A stretch of DNA of 64,000 nt from Burhinus oedicnemus (Eukaryota; Chordata; Aves; Charadriiformes; Burhinidae): NCBI GenBank assembly GCA_008921705.1, contig VFFE01008521.1, positions 124,001 through 188,000 on the forward strand. Reading direction: 5' to 3'. Under the pieces are notes generated by a model. It was not told where the DNA came from. It was given only the letters and a program-made list of their open reading frames with translations, and did no database searches. Of the stretch, positions 12,201 through 24,300 are shown piece after piece (position 1 is the first letter of the stretch; each line of letters opens with the position of its first letter). The position numbers were made by a program, and so were the translations under genes.

Positions 12201-15200
12201 ATCCATGGACAGATGTCTTGATACCTTTTTGGACTGCAGATTTTGATTTAGGCACTTTTATCATTTTAGACAGTTTAATTAAGTCCTGTTTTAAATGCCT
12301 GATCCTCTTTCTGCAGCAAATTTCTGTGGAGGTGGGGGTCTTTGCCTTAGTGGAGCACTTTTAAAGTCTTTGTGGTCCTGCACAGGAGTAAGAATTTCTG
12401 TACATGAATTTGTTGGCTGGGTCTGGGTATAAAAGCACGTTATGAGAAACCTTGTTTAGAAAGAAACTCAGTCAGTAAAAGGGTTGGGAGTTTTTTCTTC
12501 TTGTTTGGGACAAATATCAAAGGCTAAATCTGTGTTCTTTCATAGACTCGGTCTTGAAAACCCATTTGCCCAGGAAGCTTCTTCAGTTTGTGTCGAATCT
12601 GAGCCTTTGTTTTGCAGCATATTATGCCCCTGTAGGTGAAAAGACCTTGCCAATACAGAAGAGGTCACACCGTTGTGCAGAGTATGCAGCTGAAGGTCTG
12701 TTGGGCTGTCACTGCTGGTGCACCGTCCTGAACACCACAGAGACTCATTGGTTTTAGCATCTGTTGCCTGGAGTCTGGGCAGCAGCAGAGAGATGGTGTC
12801 AGTAGGTTCGTTCTGGAAGCGGGGAAGTAGTGGTGGCAGCCTCTGGGTCTCATGAGTGAGAAGGATAGAAGGACGATGAAGGAGAGCCTCACTCATAGAG
12901 ACAGTGAGGAATTTGGGGAGAGGATAGGATAGAGAAAGTGCATGCATGAATCATAAGAAGTAGGAATTTGTGGTGGAGTGGTGGTCAGGTGGGTGATGAA
13001 AGCAGGAAGTGGAGAAAACGAATGCCAGTTCTTCCAGTAGCTAGTGGTGAACTGGCACTTCAAGCTGGTTGGGTCCCAGCTGATCAGAGGCTAATATGTA
13101 TGATAATAACAATTGTCAAAAGCACAGGGAGAAAGAGCGTCTTGACTTTTCGCAGAGAGCTGGACAGCAAGTGCTAGCTTCTTATGTGTGCGTTGCCTGA
13201 GGAGAGAGGCAATTTATTTCTGCTAACCTTTAATCCCCTCTGCCTCCTCCTCCTCAAAAAAAAAAAACAACTCTGAATTGCTGATACAATCTTTGCTACA
13301 AATTGATGAGTAGCATGGCATTGTGTGAATGATGGGAGTGTGCTGTAGTTACAAGCTGGAGAGATGAAATTTGCGGGTGAGGAGGTAATGAACATAATAT
13401 AGGTACAAGCACAGAAGAAGTTGGAGAGGAAGCTGCAGAAAAGAAGAAACTAAACACAGAAGGCAACACAGAAGATGACAAGATGAATAGGAAGGACATT
13501 TGTAATAGACTGGCTAGGTGTATACTGAATAGATGGAAGTAAACCAATTTGGGTATGAATAATTCTTACTTAAATGACTGTATGAAACCTTGTTATTCTG
13601 TTCTTGTTTCTGTGGCATGGCAGAAGTTGATTGCCATCAGTCAAGCTATATCTTGTATCTGAGGCTGAGAAATGCTTTTCTTCTGCTCTTGATTCTGAAA
13701 AAAGCATTTATGTGACGAGCTGTTCCTGTTAATGGTGGGTGCTTCTGACAGAAATGCTGGACAGTCAGAATAATCGTGAGGTGATTTATGTCCAGCTGGA
13801 CACCACAATGATTTGTTAGCGCAACTGTCGTTAAAATATAGGGACCTTCCAACTGAACATCACACAAATATGGGACCCCTTGGAAAATTATTAGACTGCT
13901 GGTGCTTTTTCCTCCAGTTCAATTTCTGGCTATACTTCTCCCTCAACTTGTAAAAATATATTTTCTCATATATAAATTAAGTGGTTAGCTGCAAAGAGTT
14001 CAGAAAAGTTGAGTTAGAAAAATGGTGAAGTCTAGAAAATACTTGCTACACATTATGGTTGTAGGTTTGTGGTTTTGGAGTACTTGTTAATTTTTTCTTC
14101 TGTATAGGAGTTTCCCCCATGAAGACTTAATGTAAATGTTAGCTGACATAATTTGGAAAGGTTATATTCTTTTGGAAACCTTGGGCAGAATGTTAATGTT
14201 TTCTCTAAGTCTTTTGTGAAAGTATCACAGGAATTGGGAGATTTCTGCCTGGCACTGTGAAAAATGTTTGGAGGAAGAAGAATTGCATCTTCTGCTTACA
14301 CAGAAACAGGAGCAGAAATGTGTAGCAACATTCTATTGCCTCTTGCTGGTTCTGCAATTAGGAAACTAGTTGGACTAAGTGCAAGGGAGAAGTACAAGTT
14401 TATGTTAGATCACATTTTACCCAACTAGATTTGCCTGATCCTAATTATAATGCACATATGTAAGCAGCAAAATTTAGATTGCAGTTTCAGATTTAGTAAG
14501 TATTTTAACTTTGTGGTCTTGTTTGGTTCTTTTGTTAAGAAGATTGAAATCTTAAGTTGTTACTATGCATGGAAGAACTGTTGACATTCTGTTCAAAGAA
14601 ATTTGGTAGAATATGACATTTGGTAATTTTTGAGAACTGGTGATATTTTTTAATACAAGAGCAAATAGGTACTTTGTCTTGGGGCAGGAGTTTTTAAAAT
14701 ATTCACACATCTGGGGTTTGAAAACATACGGTGTTATGTTCTGGAAGCAGTTTATATTGGTGATTTCAATTCCTGAAGTGACATGAGAGTAACTTCCTCC
14801 TGACTGCCCAAGTATGAACACAGGAGACATCAAAAGCAGTGTGCATTTCAGATTATTAGCTGTCTACCTTTAACTTACCTTATCAAGCTTTATTGATTTG
14901 ACAATTCTGTATTCTCCACCATCTAAAAAATACTTTAGTGTGAACTTGTCTAGGCTCTGTCTTAACTTTTTTCAATTTGTAAGATTATAAGGAAATAATA
15001 TTTTCATATCCCTTTATCAGCTGCTTCCATGTTTTTCGAGCTGTGGGGTTTTGAGAAATGGACCTGGAGTGTTGGAGCTCATACTTCTCTTATTCAGACC
15101 CTGGGCATTTGGTGTTCTAGAGTAGTATTTCTGGAATCCCAAACAGAGGTACCCTGAGTGAAATCTTGTCCATCTTAAAGTGGAGAGGTGTTATCTGTTA

Positions 15201-15300
15201 ACTTCCGTGCACCCAAAATTTCTGCTTTTCAGCGCACAGGCAGAGGCAACCTTCCTTGCAGAATACAAGTTCAATAACCTTTCTTCTTTACCTTCTGCAG
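9209..15300. other. non-coding stretch upstream of the first ZFX coding exon
   Basis: No exon-like coding segment was recognised in this 6 kb. It contains a purine-rich run near 10587-10637 and a long T-run at 11024-11047. Open frames of up to 136 codons near 11752-12162 and 12540-12947 show no family features. The stretch is presumably intron of the ZFX untranslated leader or upstream flank. Confidence 0.5.
11001..11047. repeat. polypyrimidine/poly-T tract
   Basis: A pyrimidine tract ends in about 24 consecutive T. It is a simple repeat and no flanking SINE body was recognised. Confidence 0.9.
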
Positions 15301-15389
15301 ACACTGTGACTGATGAGAGTTAAAGGCCATGGATGAAGATGGGCTTGAATTGCAGCCACATGAGCCAAATGCATTTTTTGATCCAACAG
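15301..15389 (+). CDS. ZFX: ZFX exon with start codon (coding from 15329)
   Basis: The acceptor CTTCTGCAG ends at 15300 and 28 bases of leader precede ATG at 15329. The exon reads [20 protein letters not shown] plus one base, then donor GTCTGT at 15390. A further untranslated exon must lie upstream because this exon starts at a splice acceptor. Confidence 0.93.
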
Positions 15390-18300
15390 GTCTGTCAGGA
15401 GATAATATGTAGATAAGTGTTCACATTAGGTGTTACTGTTTGTCGTTTCTTTTGTCTTTGCTTAGAAGTGCTATGCTGCATCAGTGCTTTTGTATAGAGT
15501 AGTCGCTTTCGATTTTCGGTTGGTTGTATTACTCAGAGCAATATGAATGAGCTGTCAAGTAACAGTTGTTTGGATATTGGTGGAGAGTCTAAAAATTGTT
15601 GTTCATCTTAGTTATGTTAGCACCTACTGAGGACTTGCTTTATCAGCTTCCCATATATCTACCTATCTTAATTGCTTATTGGCTATTATGCTTGTTTTTA
15701 CTAAGTTACACCATAGTGTAAAAGTTGAAATAAAATAGAAGTAATTTCAGTTATTAACCACTTCATCTGAGTTAGTTTTACAATTTAACTGCTATTTTAA
15801 TTATGTTTTTCAGGAGCTGATGCAGGACATATGGATGGAGATCAGATTGTTGTGGAAGTACAGGAAACAGTATTTGTTTCAGATGTAGTCGACTCAGATA
15901 TAACCGTGCATAATTTTGTTCCTGATGATCCAGATTCTGTAGTAATCCAAGATGTCATTGAGGATGTTGTTATCGAGGACGTTCAGTGCCCAGATATCAT
16001 GGAGGAGCCAGATGTGTCTGAAACTGTCATTATTCCTGAACAAGTGCTGGACACAGACGTAGCCGAAGAGGTTTCTTTGGCTCATTGCACTGTCCCAGAT
16101 GATGTTTTAGCTTCTGACATAACAGCAGAAGCAATGTCTATACCAGAACATGTACTGACAAGTGAGTCAATGCATGTACCTGAAGTTGGACATGTAGAAC
16201 ATGTAGTTCATGATAATGTTGAAGAAGCAGATATTGTCACTGATACTCTGGGAACAGATGTTGTTTCTGAAGAAGTCTTGGTAGCAGACTGTGCATCAGA
16301 GGCAGTGATCGATGCCAATGGAATCCCTGTGGAACATCAAGACGAGAAAGGCAACTGTGAAGATTACCTTATGATTTCCTGTAAGTGCCTGGGTAAAGCC
16401 ATCAAAATTCTTATGATATGGGCCTGGGTGGTGCTTCAAACATCTAAGGGAGGGCTTACGGCAATACCAAACCCAGATTTTCTGTATTTATTGAAATGCA
16501 GATCTCAGAAATGTACTCAAATGGGGGTATTTTTAGGAACATGTACCAGCTAAGAATTCTGGTGAAGCTAATGGAGAGAAATACTGGCAAATGTATGTCT
16601 GATTATAAATTATTTTGGCAGCATTTTATAGCATATGAACAAAAGAGTATGAACTCCAGTAAACTAAATGGCATATACTTAGTAAGAACTGAAAAAAAAT
16701 TAATGTGACATTGCTTGAAAATGCATGTATATGCAGGTTACTGAGATTACTGCCAAGACACTAAGAAAACAAAACAAAAAATTATTTCATGGAAAAGGGA
16801 AAGTAAAAACCCCTGGTTTTTGGAAGTCCAAATGACAATTTGTTATCCTTGTCTTGTTTTTTTGCTAAGCCCCTACCCCTTCAACCCTATTTATAGTTAG
16901 ATACAGGCAACAATATGGTTTTCTTTGCTGTTAAGATGTGTTTTCTTCTCTTGATTAAGCAAAGGACGGAGGTATGCTGCTAACAAAAAGAGTAGCTCTT
17001 GCTGCTCACAGCTGAGAAGCAACCGTGAATATCTTAATCTCCCTAAGGAACAGTGGCACAATCCATTTGAATCATATTTCAAAAGACTTAAAGTAGAGGG
17101 CGGAGAAAAACAGAGCATACCATCAATCCTTTTTCTACTGAGGATATCCGTTTGTGTGAACTAGAGCTTACTCTGTTAGTTATTACAGTGCTTACTCAGT
17201 ACAGCATCTAGGAACATCAGAGTGTCACTGCTGAACATTTGTTTGTCGTAGAAATAGAAAAGCTTTGTTAGGCTGGTTTGTTTAATTGCCATTTCAGGCA
17301 CTTCAGTTTTGTCTAGCATTAAATGACTCCATTGATGAGGCACACTTCATGCTCTGCTTCAGTTACCTTTTTTTTCTTTTCTTTTTTCTTTTTTTTTCCT
17401 TTGGACACTTTTTTGAAATGTGTAATAACTTGTTTTAATTTTATATTCTGTACTTATGGATTTTAATGTTGCTTCTCCTTACCTAGGATCACTGCATTTC
17501 TTAATTTATCATCTCTTGAGTTCCTTGAGTAACCTTGTGCAGCCATGTTTTGAGTTTATATGAGGTACAGTTAATTCTCTATTATCTGGGAAAACAATGA
17601 AATGGGATAATACAAAATACGGATAACAGAATATTTCCAAATTAAACTGCAAGGTCATAATGAGGTGAAATAGATCAGGGATGCTGCTCTCTGAAATAGT
17701 ATTTATCCAAACTAATAAATGCACTTTCTGATTGTGGAACTGACTTAGATCAGATGAAAGCAGCTGAAATGCATCTGCAGCTGCAGCATAGTTAAGCAAC
17801 AAAGTGGATAACCCACCTATGGATAATTGAGGCCTGACTGTGTAAAGGCTCTGGTGGTGATCCTTACCTGTTTTTTACCCCTGACTGTAGCTCTTTAACA
17901 TACTGTTGCTCCTGTCTCTCTGCTCACCCTTCCCCTGCAGCATGAGCCACAGTGAGGCCTCTGGGGCTGCTGTCGTAGGAACACTTTGCAAACTGTGTTT
18001 GTGTAAATTCAAGTGGGAGGGGTGGGTGAATATGTGTCCCATTCAGCCGTGGCCAGTGGCTGAATGAGGACAGAATGTCTTGGTGGATGCCATGTTGCGT
18101 GATCCCTAAAATACCCACCCAGCTAGGAAGTCTTCTTAGATGTACCAGTCGTCAACAGGTGGTAACTGGCAGAAAACACAGGAATTTAATTGTTCAGTTG
18201 TGCCGGGATATTCTCCATTTTCAGTCGTGTATTTCTGCAGTTTCATACTCTAATATTACACGCCTCTTGATAGTCTTGCAGTGTACTTTGTTTAGATTCA

Positions 18301-21300
18301 GAACCTTAAATAAGCCAGCATTTAAAACAATCGTTATGCTACAAAACTGCATCCTTTCTATTTGTGTTTAAAATACTAAGTGTGTTCTACAGTTCATTTT
18401 AAAGGGAAGTTCCCTATTACCACCTACTGTGTTTAAAGCCTGCATAACAAGTTCTACTGGTTGTGAAGTCAGAGTCTAGTGCTTTTCCATCAAGTAAAGA
18501 CTATCTTGCCAAATAGTCTCTTTGTTGTATGGAAAACATTATTTGGATTAATTTCCGTATTTTTTTTTTGCATTGGCAGTATTTGTGTTTATTGATCTGT
18601 TGACTGTCTCAGTTCTTCAGTTAAACTTAGTATTAGGTGGTTTTTAAAAGGAACATCAGCCTAGTTTTTGATTTTTCATCCTAACCTGTAAATTCGTGCT
18701 TGATTCTGGCAAGCCTTCCTGAACTGCTGGGGCAGATGCTGGAATGTAATTTTGTCTGCTATTACAGTAGCCAAATGCAGCTGCTTCCCAGATCTGGGAG
18801 CTAGACTGTGTTCTTCAGGATGCTTTTGTCTGTCGTCTTTTATGTAGTCACTTGCAAAGCAGGCGATGACACTTCGTGTTCTTTCTGTTGTAGGTTTCTC
18901 AGTCTGTATTCTTCAATGAAAGTTATTGGCAAAATCTTTTTGCTATCTTCTTCCTATCTTGTGGTTCTCTTTAGGTGTTTCCATTTTTGTTCATAATGAA
19001 CTGAGTCTACATAGATTTTCTTAAAATAAGATAATTTTCTTAGCTTTATCCTGAAATTACCTGTTTTGAAATGACTGATCTATTTGTACTTTTTTAATGT
19101 TTTGTTTCCACCTTCTTTCATGGTTTCAGACTGGTTTGTCTTTTCAAGGAGTTCAGTCCCTGTGGGTTTCGTTCTGTGACTTTGCTTCAAGAAGCTCAGT
19201 GTAGTAATATTTCTTTTCCCATTTAGATTTAATTTAGCTTCTGCATTGATACGCCTTCTTTTTTTTTTTTTTGTTTATTTCTAGGATAATGTTTCTTGGC
19301 AGAGCTTATATTATCGCTACCTTTTGAAGTACTGACCTTTTTTCTTGGATGCTTTGTCTTTGCCCTGAAGCTCCATTTTCAGTCCATGATAGATTTAGGG
19401 CACTTAAGGCAGAGCAGAATCAGGTATTCATTCAACAAAGAATGCAAACTGCTGCTAGTTAGTAGCTTGAAAAGAATTCAAGGTGGTTTGATAAATCAGT
19501 TTTTCTTTCACATATGCCATAACAAGCCAGTTCATGAGTTTAGTAAGGGAAGGATAAATTGTGTTCTGGCTCACGCTGGTACTAATTATTTGGTAGCAAA
19601 TTTTACGGCTTGGAAAATCGTTTCTCCGTAAGTGAAACAGTAATGGTGAGATTGGCTAGTGGTTGTCAAAACAGCAACCTCCCCCCCAGCACAGAGTAGT
19701 GCCTTATGCCTGGCCATAAGATGGAAATTAAGATTTTTGCTTCTCTGACACATCCTCTGGCATGAACTCATTCCATAAGACAAAAAGTTGCACTCTGATG
19801 TACTCTTATTTAATTGCAGTAATAATGGTGAGGCACAAAGGAGGTTTAACAAGGGGAGTCTGGAGAGAGGGAATGGTAGCCTCACAAAGTTTAAGCTGCA
19901 GTTTTAGGAAGTTATATGATGTTTACAAAAATGGGGGCTATGCTATGTCCATCCATATCCTTACTTTGCTCTGAGTTAGACGTGTCTTTTGTTTGTTGTA
20001 TCTGAATTAACACTTTTCATTACAGGAGTCAGAACGCAGGGTACTCAAAGACAGAGAATAATGATTGCATCTTTTCATAGGTCTAGGTGAAACCCATCTT
20101 TTCTCATGCTTCTTGGATGTTAAAGTTGAAAGCAATGGATCTGATCAATGAAGCCATAAAGTTCATGCCTTCATTAGGGCCATCCATTCTAGTCAAGAAA
20201 ACAAAATGCTTTTATTTGCTTTCTAAGCATAAATACATACCTCCGTCTTTTTCCCTGGAGGTTCTTAAAGATGCAGGAAATCATGTTTTTCTTTCTGTGA
20301 GGTAGAACTTTCTGCCGTGCTTCTGCCTGACTGCTGGAATGGCACCAACAGTTGTTGCAGCTGAGGCTGCTCAGGAGGTCTCTGTGAGAGGTGAGGGAGA
20401 TGAGAGTTCCCTTGAGATGAGTGATGCCTCAGAGCTCAGTCTGATTTGTGTGCTGGAGAGAGCAGGAGGAGAAGGACAAGTGTTAGATACCAGTTTGGAG
20501 CTCAGGAAGTTCTCCTCTGCTAGATTGCTGCCCTGAGGGGAGCTTCAGATGCGTGAGGTATACTGTTGCTCATGTGTAATGGCAATGGCATTAAAATCAA
20601 AATAGAACAGATTTCTATTTTCCCACAGGTTAGGAAAACTGCTTTGCCATTTAAGAAATAACTGGATGGTAAAAATAACTTCTTCAGTGGCCTAGGAATT
20701 CTCTGCTCTCAAGTGAAGTACAAGGAAAATGTTTCTGTCATAGATAACTGAACAAAATCTGTTTGGGGAATACAGCATGCTTTTAATCTGTTTTAGAGAA
20801 AACAGAATAGTTAGCAGTGGCCTTTTTCATTAAGAATGATTAAATAGTTTTTTTTATTTTGTAAGCAGGCAAGTATCCCATGATATGCATTTTTTTAGCA
20901 GCGAAGAGAATCATTTGGGAACGTAAATGCTGACAGAATAGATGATTCTTGTCTAATTGCTCCATAGACAGATTTTAAGATCTGTTAAACTGGTGTAGAG
21001 ACAGACTTTTTCTGAGAATGTTTGTAAGAATTGTTTCAGTGTATTATTTAGTAATAAGCAGTGTGTACTTGAAAAAGATGGAAGGTTTCTTAGTGCTTAA
21101 GTGAATTTTATCTTTCACAATCCATTTATTTTCCTCATTTAATTGCACATAAAGGAGAAACGGTAAGAAAGAATAAATGTAAAACCTTATGGAAACCATT
21201 AAAAAAAAAAAGGTACAGATATTTGCATTTTTCCAGTTAGGAGTAAAAGACCGCAAGGCTACAAAGTCTGTATCTGCTGATCCATTAAATACTGGCTATA

Positions 21301-24300
21301 AAAAACTAAAAACAACTTCTTGAGGAAAGTGTATGTGTCATGATTAAACAAAAAGATATACCATTCAAGCAAAAGCAGGATCTTGGGCTAGCATTTATGC
21401 TTCTATATGGGGAAACTGGCCTCATCTAGGTTTTAAATATTGTTTTTATTATCAATGCACAGGAGCTTTTTTCTGTCCCAAAAATGCAATTGGAGATATT
21501 TTAATAGGAGGGTAAAGATACAGGAGATAATTATTGGTTGGACGTCATAGTTTATGATGTGTGGTTTGGGTTTGTTTTGTTTGTTGTTTTTTTTTTTAAT
21601 TAGATGTAATGTTTTTTAGGAGACAAATGCTGTCATCATGATAGAACACATTAAACAATTTGTTGTTCATGTTGCCTGCATCTTTTATTTCTTCGCTTTA
21701 CTCTTTATTAATTTTTTTTATCTGTTGGTCTCTTTTTGTTGATCTCCTTGTAAATGGTAACTAGTCAGGCTTTAAATATGCTACGTCTTTCATGTTGTGT
21801 GACACCTTTCTTGCCTGTGCTTTTAATAAAAAATCAAGCATTATCTTTATATGGAAGCAATTATTGGAACATTGGAGAAGCGCATACTTTTTTTTAGCTG
21901 TTTCTTACAGCTTATAGTATGCAAAGAGCAGGTTCTTCTAATCAGTGAAGTCTATGAAGAACGTCAGCAAACTAGCCATAGAATGCATTCTTGCAATTTA
22001 TGTAAAATATTGATGTCTAATAATTTTTCTCTTTTTTTTTTTAAACTTGGAGAATTAATCTGAATCCACTTGTTTACTGAAGTAAAGGTACCAGCTAGTA
22101 CATTTAAAGTTTTTAGTGTTTAGTTAATATCTAATTAAGTGGAGGCACAAGGTATGACAGCATTGGAATAATGCTAGTCTGAACTGTTTTCTAGCATGTG
22201 ACTTGTGATTAGTTTAATAACTGCCCAGGGTCTCTACTTGAAAGGAAGTGATCTCTTAAAAGCTTAAGTAATACCTTTAAGTACTTTTGGGTTTTGTTGT
22301 CGTTCATGGGGGGGGGGAGGTGTTGGGGTTTTTTTAATTTCAAAGAGAAAAGTTCAGTCATGCATGGTATTTGTGGGATCCCTTGATGGGCTATGAATTT
22401 GAATGAAAAATTTAAACATCATCAGAGTTCCAACTTCAAACATTGATCAGTCAAGTATTTATGAATATCATTTTCTCTGATTGTGAGACTGAGATATGTG
22501 GAGAATGCAGAAACATAGGGAAAGTGTTAAATAGAAATCAGATTTCATAAATGCTGCCAGAGCATCAATGAATCAGTATAGGTAAATGCTTATGTAGCCG
22601 TAGGAAATGGTGCTTTGTGTGATAGATACCCATTGTCTTTCGCCTTGTTTGTCTTTTCTTTTGATTTTTAATCTTTTTTCCTACCTTTTTCTTTCTGCCT
22701 TACTTTTCTTCCTGTTACCCATTTGCTACAAAACTGCGAATACTATTACTTTTCCAGCCCTTCAGGGACTTCAGTTTTTCAAGTATTACCACCTTCCAAG
22801 AGGGAAATTTTTTCCTTTTGGATAAGAAAGGTTGGCCTAATAGTCCCACACATCAATTTCCTTACAGTGTAATGGCACTCTTAAAAAATACTTATACCAG
22901 TTGTTACATTTTGAAAACCCTGTTGAATATAGAGGGAAATCAGGGATAAACAAACTCTAAATTGTATAATGTTTTTTTTTTAATCATGTTGTTTAAAAGA
23001 TGACTTTGAATCTTGGAGAACTTATTTCAAAGAGTAAATGGAGCATGTTTTTAAGATCTGGAATTCTTCTGTTACGTGAATGTTGTCAATGGATACTTCC
23101 GTATGTGTATGGAAGTAAAAAACTTTGTTTTGGTTAAAAGAAACCCGTCTGTTTCACATTGGTGCACATTGGTTTGTTTTCTCTTTGATTGCTTCAGCCA
23201 TAATTTTCCTTCCTTGAGTATGTTCCAGCCTCAGTTGAGCTTGGTGGCAGACTTCGTCTTTGGCTTCAGCAGTGTAAAATCAGACTACGCTCATTTGAAA
23301 GCCATCCAAGTACACGTGCGTGACACCGGAAACAGCCAAGCTAAAGGAGAACAACTACATAAATTTAGTGTAGGAACGAAAGCAAGCTTTCTTTTTGTCA
23401 GAGTTCCAGTGATGTTTGGTGTTTCATGCATATGCCAAAGAATTTATGAAAGTCTGCTCATATATGTACTGTGGAGCTATGTTGTTAACATGACTCAAAA
23501 GAAAAGGTTTTTACTTTTGAAATGCTTTGGGGTTTCAGCTACAAGATGTTGTGTTGTGCTGTGACACAAAATCATTTTTAAATATCGTACTGCTTGAAAC
23601 ACTCTGTGTGGTGGCCATTGATCGTGAACTTGGCATAAGAGTATTTAATGTTTTTTCTGCTGCACTTCTGGTGAGGAGAGAGAGAGAGATTAATTTATTT
23701 TGGTCTTCATAATTTAATGTTATTCATATTTCTTTGTGAATAATGATGCCTGATTGAGAAATTGTACTTAAATATGGTTGTGTTTGATACATGAGACAGA
23801 ACACGTGCTAGTTTATCTAATTTAAAGGCTAATTTATTGACTTCATGGCAGGAAAAGAATAGTAATAATGTTTTGAGCTTTTTTTTTTTTTTTAAGTAGA
23901 TCTTATGGTAAATGGAAGAGTTGCAGTTACTGAGTAGTTAAACGATCATTTAGTTAGGGTAGCTTAATGAGTTCCAGTAAAATGAGCATACTTTATTAAG
24001 TATTTTATATGCGCTAGGCATGGTAGTTAAAAATTCTACAGTATTTATGGGACAGTTCTTACACTTCCTTTAGTATAAATTTCATGTCTTGTTGTCATGT
24101 GTTGATGTTGCACATGGCTCTGAGGGAGCCATGTCAGCCTCCAAAAGTGACTTTATGAACAGTAAAGTCACAAATTACGGAAGTATGCCATCATGTTAAG
24201 AATTCTTAAATAATCTCAACACGTGAGAAACTTCTGAGGCTTCTGAAACTGGGACACTCTCTGAAGGCCTTGAGATGCTGGATTTGATTTTTCTGAACAC

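Noticed and set aside
16381..16553. Extension of the ZFX exon 2 reading frame
   Set aside because: The GTAAGTGC donor at 16381 and the perfect in-frame join to 25229 show this is intron read-through. A rare intron-retained isoform cannot be excluded.
23076..23564. 162-codon plus-strand open frame inside ZFX intron 2
   Set aside because: It shows no recognisable domain or compositional sign of a protein, and T-rich DNA yields F/V/L-rich chance frames. A retrocopy could not be identified.
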